This document shows positions 50,977-61,683 of a stretch of DNA of 64,000 nt, in pieces; position 1 is the stretch's first letter; every line of letters starts with the position of its first letter. The notes under the pieces were generated by a model. That model made no database searches. It worked only from the letters and a program-made list of their open reading frames with translations, and was not told where the DNA came from. Location of the stretch: NCBI GenBank assembly GCA_018136815.1, contig CM030938.1, forward strand, positions 3,921,448 through 3,985,447, written 5' to 3'. Source of the DNA: Isochrysis galbana (Eukaryota > Haptophyta > Isochrysidales > Isochrysidaceae). A program made the translations under genes and the position numbers.

Positions 50977-51654
50977 GGAATTTTTTGTCCGTTGTAGCTT
51001 GTCTATTGTCACGAAACTATGCATGTGCATATGCGCGTGCAAAGCGGCGCTCAATGGTCTCCCGATAATGCAAAGTGGGACAACGACGACGACAGTGACG
51101 GCGAAGACGATTGGCTTGCTGATGAGTCTGTTACTCCAAGTGAGGAGATGGTCCGTCGTCAGCCATACTTGTCTATAACGTCTAACTAAGTAAGTAAGGA
51201 TATTGATTGTTGATTGGGAAGAGCAAGTGACAAGTGAGACATGAATATTAATTGATACGTGTGCGCACACACGCACACATGCACGCACAACCGCGCACGC
51301 GGGCTCAGCGCACGCGCGTGCGCGTCCTACGCCCTACGCTCCACAGCGCACAGAGCCGCTGCGCCGCTGCACGGCGCTGTCACGAGTGGGCGTACCCCCC
51401 GTACAAACACGGTACCTAAAACCTAAAACGGAGGGGATTTGAAACACGGTAAAAACGGGCTATTTTGGCCTCCGTAGAAACACGGTAAACACGGGTTTCC
51501 CAGCTAGGCACTGGAGCCTCTTCAAGGGCCCTCCTCAAGCCTCAGGGGGCCAAAATACTGAGGGGGAGAACAATTGCCCTAGGAATTAGAAAAGTACGAG
51601 TACCGAGTACTTGTGTTCACAGACGAGGACGGCGACGAGACGACAGGTGTGTCC

Positions 51655-51995
<341 letters not shown>

Positions 51996-52649
51996 ATGCA
52001 CGGCACAGTCGAGCGGGAGATGCTCGCCTACGTGCTCACGAAGGCATTTGCCAAGAGCAACGGTTACAAGGGCTACTGCCTCGCCCTGGTGGCCAACGGC
52101 CGCATCATTTGGCCGTGTAAGCCGCTCCGATTCGGTGGGGCCGCGCCCTTCTGGATGCCAGAGGACGTGGACGGGCTCGAGGCTGGCGTGCCCGTCCTGA
52201 TCCTCCCTACACCGACACCTAGAACTAGCGCATTCGCCGCTTTCCCCCACGCGTACAATGACGTGGACCTCGAAAACGGGAGCAATGCTCAAGGTCCCTG
52301 GCCAGCCACGAAGGGATGTGAGGGAGCTCTATCAGTCAGTGTGCCAGCCTGCATTGGCCGCTGTGTGGCCGCCATACGTTTGGAGCGAGCGAACGGAGAG
52401 GGGCGCAACAGCGTGAAGGAAGGGGCGAAGGTGCCCTCGCTCATCGTGGTGCGGGGTGAGGTGATTCAGTACGGTACTCTTGAGGCACCAAACAAGGCTC
52501 GTGCTCACATCGTCACGGCTTGTGGAGAACGCCTCACTGTCAAGGTATACGCCAGCATCTGACGTTTGTGCAACGCGTGCACCAAGCCGAGGAGCGCTGA
52601 CACAGAGTCGCAGATTCCCTTGGACGCCTCTTTGCCGTCGTCGCTCTGA
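51996..52649 (+). CDS. Small two-exon gene, unrecognised product
   Basis: Exons 51996-52544 and 52614-52649 join in phase 0 (AAG before GTATAC; acceptor GTCGCAG), giving 194 residues. If the intron were retained, translation would stop after five more codons. The protein begins MHGTVEREMLAYVLTKAFAK and has a central LEAGVPVLILPTPTP and a beta-rich second half (SLIVVRGEVIQYGTLEAP, CGERLTVK). No transmembrane segment, signal peptide or known motif was recognised. The C/T tract before the ATG and the clean splice sites support a real gene. Downstream, 52650-53205 holds nothing else I can support. Confidence 0.5.
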
Positions 52650-53205
52650 TCTCCGCATGCCACGGCGTCTCCTTCAGGTGACGTGTAGGAGTATCCAGAG
52701 GGATTTGGTGGAAGTTGGTCTGAATGTGGGACGACGATGGAAAGGTGTCGCCCTTCCTGCCTGCCCCTTGCCGTGCACGCACTTTGCTCTGCGTGCCATT
52801 CAAATCGCATCCTTGAGCCTTGAGCCGTGCACGGTCGAGCTTGACAACGACGTCTCCACACGGTTACTGGCAGGCCTTCTTCTCCTCGCCTTGCTCGTGT
52901 CAACGTTGAGCAAGAGGACCGTCACGGCCTATGGCACTGCTGCGATGTCTTATTGGTGGGTGGTCGGGCAACCTCGCCGTCCAGCCCATAGCACCTCCTC
53001 TATCACCCTTGGTTGCGCGACGCGGGCCTGCAAGAGGCATGATTTGTGCAGCGATTCACCCCGCCTTCAACGTCATGGGAGACGGTCCCCCGAATGATAA
53101 CACACACTGGGAGCCCCCTGCCAGACTCCAGCAAGGCGCATGCTTCCCCGGAATGATGGCGAATGTAAACCCGGGCGGACAACCCGTACGCCCCGCTAAA
53201 ATTGC

Positions 53206-53305
53206 NNNNNNNNNNNNNNNNNNNNNNNNNNNNNNNNNNNNNNNNNNNNNNNNNNNNNNNNNNNNNNNNNNNNNNNNNNNNNNNNNNNNNNNNNNNNNNN
53301 NNNNN
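53206..53305. other. Assembly gap (100 N)
   Basis: One hundred Ns between the unknown gene and the 3' end of the GNAT gene. Confidence 0.99.
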
Positions 53306-53397
53306 CCTACAGGTCAACGTCTATAGACGGAAATGTCACGGAGGCCATCCTAGCGAGACCAAGGAGCAAGACGTTCATCATGTCCGCCTCCTCGTGT

Positions 53398-54303
53398 TTA
53401 CAACTGGGCACCGAGGGCCTCGAGAGCCTGTTTTGCGTCGGCGGCGACGTGTGGCCCGAGGATGCGGAATATAACATCGAGTGCCGCTTGCTCGACGGCC
53501 TGCGCGTTCGCCACTGCAACCGCCCCGACCATGAGGAGCAGCACATTTTTGAGGACAACATCCAACGGCGGCTTGCCCAAGTCTTTGCGCATCGCAATGG
53601 TGGTGGTTGGCTCATAGCGCAGCCTGCCGCCCAATACGACTGGCCGCTCGGCATCGGCATCTTCTCCACCAGGAACAGGCCGATACCCGAGTTTGCGGTA
53701 GAGGTTGCGAGCTTTCCTGTTGTCCTTTTCCACCTTGAGGTATACCTCGCCGTATCCCCATTCCTTGGCTGCCGCCTCTGCAGCTTTGCAGAGGCGCTTG
53801 GCAATTCCGCGCCGGCGATAGCTGCGGTCAACGACCAAGTTGGAGAGCAACGGACGCGGTGCCATCGTGGCCTCGTCCTCTGCGCGCTGCCGGCGGATGG
53901 AGTACCCTGCTTCCGAGAGGAAGACCACCTCTATTCCTACAGAGCCCACAATCTCCGAGGACGGCGTTTCTGCGATGAGCAGCGCGTTCTTCTCGCGGTT
54001 CCTTCGAGAAAAATGCTCGATTAAGTCATTCCCCAGCGCCGATGCCAACACGACTTCATCGCGCGGCGAGTCCATCTGCTGGAAGAGTCCCTTTGCACAG
54101 AGCTGTGCGACCTCGGGGAAGGCGGAGTTCCGATCCGAAGGGCGCAGCTCGGACTCAGCTGCAGTTCGGACTTGAACGCGGGTCATCATGATGGGAGAAA
54201 GCTGTCTGTGCTGCTTTCCCATGCCGCCCGCGCGCCCCATCACCACGGCCGCATTGACGGCGGCGATGTGGAGCAGCAGCAGCAGCCGGCTGCCGACAGC
54301 CAT
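53398..54303 (-). CDS. GNAT-family N-acetyltransferase, organelle- or membrane-targeted
   Basis: The 301-residue protein transfers acetyl from acetyl-CoA to an amine, probably a protein lysine or N-terminus. The N-terminus (MAVGSRLLLLLHIAAVNAA) is a signal or transit peptide. Core GNAT motifs are LLSNLVVDRSYRRRGIAKRL (motif A with the R-R-R-G-I-A acetyl-CoA loop, about 153-172) and EVYLKVEKDNRKARNLYRKL (motif B, with the conserved N-x-x-A-x-x-L-Y), then GYRPV. A C-terminal hydrophobic helix (VVLKNVLLLMVGAVAVANA) suggests membrane attachment. The layout resembles plastid GNATs of algae and plants, but that is inference. One exon; the stop at 53398 is 92 bases from the assembly gap. Confidence 0.85.
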   Translation of the reverse strand: MAVGSRLLLLLHIAAVNAAVVMGRAGGMGKQHRQLSPIMMTRVQVRTAAESELRPSDRNSAFPEVAQLCAKGLFQQMDSPRDEVVLASALGNDLIEHFSRRNREKNALLIAETPSSEIVGSVGIEVVFLSEAGYSIRRQRAEDEATMAPRPLLSNLVVDRSYRRRGIAKRLCKAAEAAAKEWGYGEVYLKVEKDNRKARNLYRKLGYRPVPGGEDADAERPVVLGGRLRYEPTTTIAMRKDLGKPPLDVVLKNVLLLMVGAVAVANAQAVEQAALDVIFRILGPHVAADAKQALEALGAQL

Positions 54304-54687
54304 CTCAAGCTCGCCGATCCCACCAAAACTCGTAATACTACTACTTGCTACCTGGTACTCTATCCATCGTGGATTTGAGGGTGTTCAGGGAAGAAAGAAG
54401 AAAAACCTGAAACCTCGCCGAGGAGGTTTCAGGCTCGCGTCTCGAATGGTGCGAAACGGCCTCGGACCGCATCGATTTTTCATGTGAAATAGGAGCCACA
54501 TACCACTTGCTTGGGACCCCTTCTCCTTCTGCCTCTCCTTCTCACCCCAACGCCCAATGATGCCCCTTATATTTCTGATTTATGCAGCATCGCCCTTTTG
54601 GTGCTCCGATGCCCCTCCCCCCCCTCTCCGCTTTGGCTTTGGTCTCAAGATCAACATCAACGACCACAGACCACAGCCACAGCCGCG
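54304..54687. other. Intergenic upstream of GNAT
   Basis: No gene is supported. There is a short inverted pair near 54402-54434 (AACCTGAAACCTC ... GAGGTTTCAGG), which could be a terminator-like hairpin or chance. The other stretch without a long C/T tract next to a start is here: the GNAT start has none of note. Confidence 0.4.
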
Positions 54688-55193
54688 GATGGGTGATTTC
54701 GACGAGGTTTCGGCGCGCGGGCTAACCGATTGTCGATTGGCGTGACCAGGGACCATCCGGGCTGCCCGATTGGCGTGACGAGTGACCATCCGGGTCCGGG
54801 TGGCTCGATCGGCGATCGGGGTGACCATCCGGCGGGTGGCTCTTTGTGTATTGGTGGCTCTTGCTCTTGCTTGTGTATTTGATGTCTGGTGAGGTCTCCC
54901 ATCCGGATGGATCATCGAAAACGGGCACGCAGCGCGCCCGGTCTCGACTTGAAGTTGAGCTTTTTAATTGATTACGCGTGTTGTTGTGGGGGCCCAAGGG
55001 GAGGGGTCCGGGTCCTTATGCTTATGGGCCCTGGAGATGTGCGAGTTGGGTCTATTGGGAACTTTCAACTTTCCACCGAAAAAAATCCTCAAATTTCCTC
55101 AATTCCGAGATTCTGAGACGGAGATGGTCATCTTCATCTTTCATCCCTAATAACAAAACTTATTGTTCACTATTTATTGTTTGACCGCCCTGC
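54688..55193 (+). repeat. Dispersed element related to the 203-bp satellite, single-unit copy
   Basis: GGGTGATTTCGACGAGG, GATTGGCGTGACCA, CATCCGGATGGATC and CACGCAGCGCGCCCGG are those of the 203-bp unit but spaced by local expansions. The shared tail follows (GGGGGCCCAAGG, GGGAACTTT, AAAAAAATCCT, TTTGACCGCCCT). One unit only, against four at 23907. Confidence 0.85.
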
Positions 55194-55914
55194 CCTTTGG
55201 CCCTTGCCCTTGGGCGGGACGCTGCGCACCACTTTGCGGGGCGGAAGGTTGCACGAGCTGACTGCATACTGCATTCGCATTCGCTAGAAAGTTGTGGATC
55301 TCCCATGCAGTGATAGGCTGCGATGGGTTGTGGCCTCGTCCAACGCCTGGGACCACGCCTGAGCCTGAGAGAACCGACGACAGGCGGCGACGTGGCCGCA
55401 TCGTCTATTTCTGTTTCGATGGGAGGGGAGGGACTTGCTCGTCCGTCGTCGGTCGTCCACCTTCTTCGAGTAGATTCGCTCGAGAGGAGTGTGAGGGCTT
55501 TACAGATAGGAGTGTCCAGCTTTCCAGTGAGGCGCGCGGCGAGAAAGGACGCCGCCTCTCCCCCCCCCCCCGGCTGTTATCGCCTCATTCTCTCTCTCTC
55601 CTCTCTCCTCTCACTTCTCTCTCCTGCCTTCTCTTCTCCCCCGCCGTCCCACGTCTCTGAGATCTCGAGATCTCCCTCTCCCTCCTCTCTTCTTTCGATA
55701 GACCAGCCCCACGCCGCCCGCGGTACTCTAGCCCCTACCGCGTTTTCCCTTCTCTCTGCTCTCTCTCTCTCCCCCTGGTTTTCTCCGCTCCCCCCCGCCC
55801 CCCCCCATCTCCCGCCGGCGGCCCGTCCACTCTCTTCCCCCCCCCCCTCGCAACCCCCCCCCCCCCCGTCCTCCCCTGGCCCTCCTCCCAACCCCCTCCC
55901 TTTCCGCCTGCGGG
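55194..55914 (+). promoter_or_regulatory. 5' flank and C/T tract of the BTB/pentapeptide gene
   Basis: From about 55557 to 55905 the sense strand is C/T-rich with long C runs, reaching the ATG at 55915. Segment 55194-55550 shows no supported feature. Confidence 0.45.
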
Positions 55915-57201
55915 ATGGACGAGGTCGCGGCGGCGCAACCGGCCGAGCAGCGCGTCCGCCTCAACGTGGGCGGCGCCAAGTACGAGACGACCCTCGCCAC
56001 GCTCACCAAGCACCCAGACACCTTCTTCTCGGCCGCCTTCTCGGGCCGCCACAGCCTTCACCTCGACCAGGAGGGCTACTACTTCATCGACAGGAACGGA
56101 TCGCACTTCGGCGCGATTCTCGATTTGCTACGAGACGGCACGCTCGTCCTGCCCGAGCGCAAGGCGGAAGCTACGCGCCTCCTCGGAGAGCTCGAGTACT
56201 ATATGCTCAATGGCGTCGCTCAGGCAGCATCAGAGTGCAAGGGCCCAGAGCTCCGCGCAGGCGGCACGCCTGACGAGGCGTCCCCGGGGAGGCAATCGCA
56301 CCACCGGTGGACGCGCGAGAAGGTGACACTTGCGGTCAGCCAGGGAGTCACATATTTCGCGGCAGCGGACATGGGCAACATTGATCTGTCTGAAGTCGAG
56401 TTTCTGGCTGGGACAGATTTCTCGAGCGCAATGCTCAACGGGGCGTGCTTTTCCGGCGCTACTCTCGAGCGCGCGAATTTTGGTCAGGCCAAACTGAACG
56501 ATGCTGATTTACACAATGCGAGGATGCCGGGTGCGATGTTTTGCGGCGCGACTCTTGTAAGAGCCAACCTGACCGGCGCATCGATGACAGGAGCCCAATT
56601 TAACGAGGCTGAACTCACCCATGCGCAAATGTGTGGTGCGGTACTCAACGACAGCCAGTTCTGTAACGCGTGGATGGCAGGGTCGGATTTATCCCACGCT
56701 CGACTTGCGAGGGCCAAGATGGCGACCGCTCGCATGGAGGGTATTGATCTGGCCGATGCTGTTCTGGAGGATGCAGAGTTGACCTATGCCAACCTTGCGC
56801 ACTCTATTTTGCAGCGAGCTGACCTGCGCCGCGCCAACCTATGCGGAGCCACGCTCTTCGGATCTGACGCGATCGCTGCCAACTTCCAAGAGGCCAATTT
56901 GGAAAGGGCCATATTCGGATCGGCACGCTCCAATCAACCGCCCGCATCTTTGATGGAGGCCAATATGTCACATTCGACAATGGCATTTGCGAACTTGCGC
57001 GGTGTCAACATGAGCTCTGTGAATCTTAGTTGGGCTGTACTCAAGGGGTCGGACCTCGTTGGAGTCAACTTATATCGGTCTGACCTTACTAATGCCAACC
57101 TGAGAGGCTGTGACTTGTCCAAAGCAAATCTCACTAATGCCCTCCTGACTGGGATCAATCTTGCAGATGCGCGCCTCAATGGGGCGAATGGCGTGCACTG
57201 A
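55915..57201 (+). CDS. BTB/T1 (KCTD) domain plus pentapeptide-repeat protein
   Basis: The 428-residue intronless protein starts with a potassium-channel-tetramerisation-type BTB domain (VRLNVGGAKYETTLATLTKH at about 13-32, then FFSAAFSG, YFIDRNGSHFGAILDLLRDG), which usually forms oligomers and can recruit CUL3. A linker follows, then about 250 residues of pentapeptide repeats of the A(D/N)Lxx type (for example LRRANLCGATLFGSD, SDLTNANLRGCDLSKANLTN), which fold into a quadrilateral beta helix. The order is like KCTD9-type proteins, and a role as a CUL3 substrate adaptor is plausible but not shown. The ATG at 55915 follows the C/T tract. Confidence 0.88.
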   Translation: MDEVAAAQPAEQRVRLNVGGAKYETTLATLTKHPDTFFSAAFSGRHSLHLDQEGYYFIDRNGSHFGAILDLLRDGTLVLPERKAEATRLLGELEYYMLNGVAQAASECKGPELRAGGTPDEASPGRQSHHRWTREKVTLAVSQGVTYFAAADMGNIDLSEVEFLAGTDFSSAMLNGACFSGATLERANFGQAKLNDADLHNARMPGAMFCGATLVRANLTGASMTGAQFNEAELTHAQMCGAVLNDSQFCNAWMAGSDLSHARLARAKMATARMEGIDLADAVLEDAELTYANLAHSILQRADLRRANLCGATLFGSDAIAANFQEANLERAIFGSARSNQPPASLMEANMSHSTMAFANLRGVNMSSVNLSWAVLKGSDLVGVNLYRSDLTNANLRGCDLSKANLTNALLTGINLADARLNGANGVH

Positions 57202-57797
57202 AGCGTTTTGGCTTGAAGCAGGAGGCATCTGCGACAAGGTGATGCGCCGCTGTGTCGGAACGCAGCAAGCCAGCGTGCAGATCTTTGAGCCCGTCGTTCC
57301 CTGAAGGACTGGCACATATCAATGAGCGTACGTTTGCGTGCGGCACTTTGTTCTGAGTGCTGCGGTCCGTGTGGGAGGCTTTCCATCTACCAAGGGGGCC
57401 GTGGGAGTTGAGTCCTTCAAGTACATCGCGTGTTGGCCGGGTGAGCGAACCGAACCAGACCGCTCAGTATGGAGCAGAATCTCGCATTCTGCAAATTGGC
57501 TGTGTCACCGTAAGTGTAGGTGTAGCTGCTTGAATACATATGTGTGGAGGGGGGAGCTTGGCTGATGTTTTAACTTCTATGGGGTCGTGCGCGGCTCCGC
57601 TCGGCGGGCCAAATAAAATCCTCTGGCGTGCCTCTCTCTCTCCCTCTCTTCTCCCTCTCTCTCCTTCCTTCTTCGCTCCTTTCTCTCCCGCTGCACGTAC
57701 TAATACTTCTATATCTCTTGGTCACTTCTCGTCTCATCGGCGCTCTCCTCGCTCTTTCCCCCCCCGCGTCGCTCCTCTCCCTCTCCTCTCTCCTCCT

Positions 57798-57841
<44 letters not shown>

Positions 57842-58151
57842 TCTCTCTCTCTCTCTTCCCCCCCCCTTCCCCCCCTCTCTCTCTCTCCTTTCACGCGCTC
57901 TCGCTCTGATTCCCCCGTCTTCCTCTTCACGGAAAACCATAATATACACCCAATCCCCGATTCTCTCGTGAGTTTGTCTCCCCCACGCATTTTCCCTCTC
58001 TACTCTTTCGTTTCTTCTCCCTTCATAGCCCTTTCTTCCTTCTCTCGCACCGTTCACCTTCCCCTCTCTTCCCCATTTCCCCTCCCCCCCTCCTCTCCCC
58101 TCCTCTCCCCTCCCCTCCCCCCCTCCTCTCTCCCATCGTCGGTCGCGGCAG
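57202..58151 (+). promoter_or_regulatory. Intergenic and C/T tract upstream of RAB6
   Basis: Segment 57202-57600 shows no feature. From about 57620 to 58140 the sense strand is C/T-rich, with CT repeats at 57800-57860, ending 11 bases before the ATG at 58152. Confidence 0.5.
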
Positions 58152-58796
58152 ATGTCGACGGCTGACACCTCCACCAAGGGCCTGCGCAAGTACAAGCTCG
58201 TCTTCATAGGCGACCAGGCCGTCGGCAAGACCTCCATCATCTCGAGCTTCATGTATGGAGCCTTCGAGACACACTACGCCTCGACCATCGGAATCGATTT
58301 CGTCTCCAAGTCGGTGCCCGTGGAGGACGGGACGGTGCGGCTGCAGCTGTGGGATACCGCCGGACAGGAGCGATTCCGATCGCTCATCCCATCCTACATA
58401 CGAGACTCGCACGTGGCGGTCGTCGTGTTTGACATCACGAGCCGCACTTCGTTCGAGTCGACCAAGCGATGGATTGCGGATGTGCGTGCGCAGAGGGGCA
58501 ACGATGTGATCATTGTGCTGGTAGGTAACAAGACCGATCTCGCAGACCAGCGGGAGGTCAGCTCGGCCGAGATAGAAGCGAGGGCGAATGATGAGGACAT
58601 TATGTTCATCGAGACTTCGGCCAAGGACAACTCCAACATCAAGCTCCTCTTCCGAAGACTAGCCACCGCGTTGCCATCGCTCGAATCCAGCACGCCGCAG
58701 CAGGATACTCAAGTAGTTAACCTCACACTCGCTCCGGCGCCGGCGTCACAAAATGGGGGGAATTTAGAAAGCGTGTCCTCTGGATGCGCGTGCTAA
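58152..58796 (+). CDS. RAB6: RAB6-type small GTPase
   Basis: The 214-residue GTPase would act in Golgi-ER and intra-Golgi vesicle traffic. P-loop GDQAVGKT is at 20-27, switch I STIGIDF at 44-50, [20 protein letters not shown] at 67-86 (the [10 protein letters not shown] stretch is typical of RAB6), NKTD near 129 and the SAK box ETSAKD. The C-terminus CAC carries the double geranylgeranylation cysteines. Switch I has IDFVSKS where animal RAB6 has IDFLSKT. One exon; length is normal for the family. Confidence 0.95.
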   Translation: MSTADTSTKGLRKYKLVFIGDQAVGKTSIISSFMYGAFETHYASTIGIDFVSKSVPVEDGTVRLQLWDTAGQERFRSLIPSYIRDSHVAVVVFDITSRTSFESTKRWIADVRAQRGNDVIIVLVGNKTDLADQREVSSAEIEARANDEDIMFIETSAKDNSNIKLLFRRLATALPSLESSTPQQDTQVVNLTLAPAPASQNGGNLESVSSGCAC

Positions 58797-60097
58797 GGCT
58801 GTCTCAACACCCCACGTGGGCCGTGGAGACGAGGCCACGCCTCGATCAACGCCAGTCGCGCTATGCAAAGAGTCAACATTGGGTCAGCCATTTCGCTGCT
58901 GGTCTGAGCAATTGCTGCGATGGCGGGACGTGGATTTTCGGGCGCCTGGACAACCAAGTTCGATATCTGGTGCCAATGACGAATTTTGTGGCGGGTGCAC
59001 AAGATGGCCAAGTCAACGGGAAACTAGCCTGATTGCGCTTGAGCTACGCTTGCGCAATGTGTCACCCTGCTTCATGCTCTGGCTGATCGTATATGTCTCT
59101 TCCTCGTCTAACAAGTCGCTTGGCGCAAGAAGGGGTGTATTGGAGATGCTGATTGGAACAAGCGGCACTTTCTTGATGTACATTGCAGCTATGTTCCACG
59201 CCTCGCGAATTGTGATTTACGTGCCGTCTGCACATCTCAGGCGCAGCGACACATTGCGGGCGGTGTGCAAACGCGCTTTATGCACCCCCTCCCTCCCCTT
59301 CGTTTTGCCTCGCCCTATGCATTCCATATTTGATGTCCTGTGCTGGATCCAACGGCGCTAACGGAGTTGTTTCTCCCAGACGGCCTCCTTTTGGTAAGTA
59401 GGAGGCGGGAGCTTCAACTCCACGTTCCCTTGTTACCACTCCCCCACATCACGAGTATAGGGATTTTGCAAGAGTTTAAAATACATTGAAGCAGAGGGTT
59501 GCGAGTTGCGAGAGGCGCTCTGCCTGCGTCGCAACGGAGTTCCAACCGCCTCGGAGTTCCAATCGCCTCGCAAGATTTTTGTTGTTATAGTTTGAGCGAT
59601 GGAGTGCGCGCCAACCGCGCTCCCAGCCCCAGCCCGCTGCATAGCACCGCATCCACAAGGAGAAGTGGCGGGTATTGGACTGAATCAAAAGGTAGATCGG
59701 AGAGTCAGATAACATAATAACTAATAATGTTGCATCCTAGCCACCCCCATTAGCTATACGCTATAGGCTATAGGCTATAGGGCGGTCAATGTCAGAGCAA
59801 GGCTGATCTCACTCTTGGAGATTGCCTGCGAGGGCGAGCCGGCAGCTAGCGCGGAATGCGCTTCTTGGTGGGAGCTCATGGAGCTTTCCTCGGGGGTGAC
59901 TACGGGCATGGTGATCGACGCACGACGCACGGAGGGCGCGGAAGTGCGGAAGGAGGCTTGTGGGCTTGTGGGGGGTGGTGGCAGGCGACTGGGGGTGGCT
60001 CAGGCGCGTGCTTGACTTGCATTGACTCGTGGACTCAGGGTATAGACTCGGGAACTCGGGGGGACTCGCTTGGGAACACGGTGGGACTCGACGAAGT
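58797..60097. other. Intergenic, no supported gene
   Basis: A 181-codon frame at 58816-59361 overlaps the RAB6 3' UTR and has no motif or C/T tract, so I do not call it. Nested CTATAGGCTATAGG words occur at 59755-59780. Confidence 0.5.
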
Positions 60098-60400
60098 TGC
60101 TACAAAAAATCTTCTTAAAATTCCCCGCTACGCGTGCGGCGTGAGGCAGTGTGCTTATGTACCTCCCTACTACCCAACCTTAACCCCCAACAACCCCCTC
60201 CCCCTTTCCCAGTTCCCTCTTTAGCGGAGAAGCTGGTTCCGGGGAGGCCGCGCGCGCTGCTTCGGCCAGGAGTTGCAGAGAAGGGGGCCGGAGACCGTGG
60301 TTCGTCGTTTGATCTGATGTTGGCTCGGGTTTCCCTCCCTTGCCCTTATTTATCGTGGGATCTTCATTGATATCCGCTGTGGTTACTACTAAGAGGTTTA
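60098..60400 (-). mobile_element. LINE 3' end, same subfamily as 10828-13255
   Basis: The complement reads GGATCCCACGATA-like sequence, then CCGAAGCAGCGCGCGCGGCC, a G-rich stretch, GGTTAAGGTTGGGTAGTAGG and GGGGAATTTTAAGAAGATTT, following the LINE 3' UTR at about 12990-13245 with moderate divergence. It is cut about 300 bp from the tail, with no ORF left. Confidence 0.8.
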
Positions 60401-60978
60401 CGGTTGAAGGGGCGCAACGAGCAACGAAGACTACCGGTAGTCTTAAATAAAGACAACGACTTCACCTTGTCATAACTAGGTCAAATCAGCACCCTGATCT
60501 GTATTTTTTGCGCCCAGGCAGCTAATATGGTCACAATCTAATAGGCCCCTAGCATAAATATTAAGAATTCGAACGCGAAATTCGATTTCTTGGTATACAA
60601 ATATTGAAGACTACAGAAATTGACGTTGAACGACTCGCGGGGAGATATTCACACAGACAGACTCACAGGTAGGGGTAGGCCAGGATATCCACGAATCTTC
60701 GCCCAAATATCCCTCAAAAATATCCAAGAAATATCCAAGCGCCAGCCCAAATATCCCAAAAAATATCTCGATACTATTATTATAAGTGGTCCTCGCACTT
60801 GCACCGGCATTCGTCGCCTGCCACACCCACACTACCGTAGGCCGCGGGCCCCTCCCTACTTACTCTACATCTTCCCTCATTCCTACTTTCCATAGTGCTT
60901 AGTTAGTTAGTGCCTTTTGATGTCATTCACCCCAACACATGAGCTCATATCTCACAGTGGCAATGGAAATCGACTGCC
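60401..60978. other. Intergenic, A/T-rich
   Basis: AT-rich DNA with repeated AAATATCC/AATATCC words at 60705-60770. No gene is supported. Confidence 0.45.
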
Positions 60979-61683
60979 CTACACACACGTCCGCTTGTTG
61001 CGATTGAATCGCAACATCACTGATGCCTCCACTTGGTCAGCCAAAGACGTCGCACGATTAGCACCAAACATGCACTGCAACAACGAAAACACACGTTCAC
61101 AAGAGGCAGAATTAGGACTGAGACAAAATGCAATCCTAGCCGCAAGGGACCAGGTCGGGAGCTTCGTATGATTGAACGCCCACCATTGCAACACGTCTTT
61201 GGTGAAAGTTGACACGTCCCGATGTTCGATCTTTGCTCCTTGGCATGCCACAAGGTATTCAGGAAGCTCTCTTGTCAATTGATCGGCAACCCCCGCGATG
61301 TGAGAGAAGCAAGGGAGATTTGCAAGCTGCCGCACCCACAATGCATCCACGTTCCCTGAGGCAAACGAGGGGTTGAATGCGCGCAACAAACCTGCAATGC
61401 GGTGCTGCTCTTTGCAACAATAAGGCGCGGCGCACTTGTCTGTGAGCCGGCATTCCAAATATTCAAAGGCGCCCTTCACCTTACTTACCAATGTTTGCCA
61501 CTGTGGTAGAGAGCACACATCCACTGTATTCCTGATCTCACGCTCGTCATGCAAGACAAGGGTTGAGCCATCGGCATATGTGATGGTCCAGGCCCCCCTC
61601 CCTATGGCAGAAATCCTTCCTTGATACCATTTGTGGTAGGGAGCTTCATAGTATTCGATCGTATTGGTTCCCACCCCAATCAT
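60979..61683 (-). CDS. Tudor-like module joined to hAT dimerisation domain
   Basis: The frame from the ATG at 61683 gives 234 residues. The first 50 resemble a Tudor/agenet barrel (EYYEAPYHKWYQGRISAIGR, then WTITYADGSTLVLHDE). The C-terminal 100 match the hAT transposase dimerisation region (WWAFNHTKLPTWSLAARIAF, then PNSASCERVFSLLQCMFG and QVEASVMLRFNRNKR). The zinc finger and most of the RNase H fold are missing, so it is not a functional transposase. It may be a fragment, or a domesticated gene that lost its catalytic part. An in-frame extension upstream reaches an acceptor-like AGGCAG at about 61730, so a 5' exon is possible. Confidence 0.65.
   Translation of the reverse strand: MIGVGTNTIEYYEAPYHKWYQGRISAIGRGAWTITYADGSTLVLHDEREIRNTVDVCSLPQWQTLVSKVKGAFEYLECRLTDKCAAPYCCKEQHRIAGLLRAFNPSFASGNVDALWVRQLANLPCFSHIAGVADQLTRELPEYLVACQGAKIEHRDVSTFTKDVLQWWAFNHTKLPTWSLAARIAFCLSPNSASCERVFSLLQCMFGANRATSLADQVEASVMLRFNRNKRTCV

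Larger units (their letters stand above)
50069..51654. other. Intergenic with palindromes and short repeats
   Basis: No gene is supported. It contains two related perfect palindromes in opposite orientation (50361-50381 and 50960-50976), GT/CA-rich DNA near 51260-51330 and an A/T element at 51444-51500 related to 48840-48890. Confidence 0.45.

Noticed and set aside
58816-59361. 181-codon frame after RAB6
   Set aside because: No motif, no C/T tract, overlaps the expected RAB6 3' UTR.
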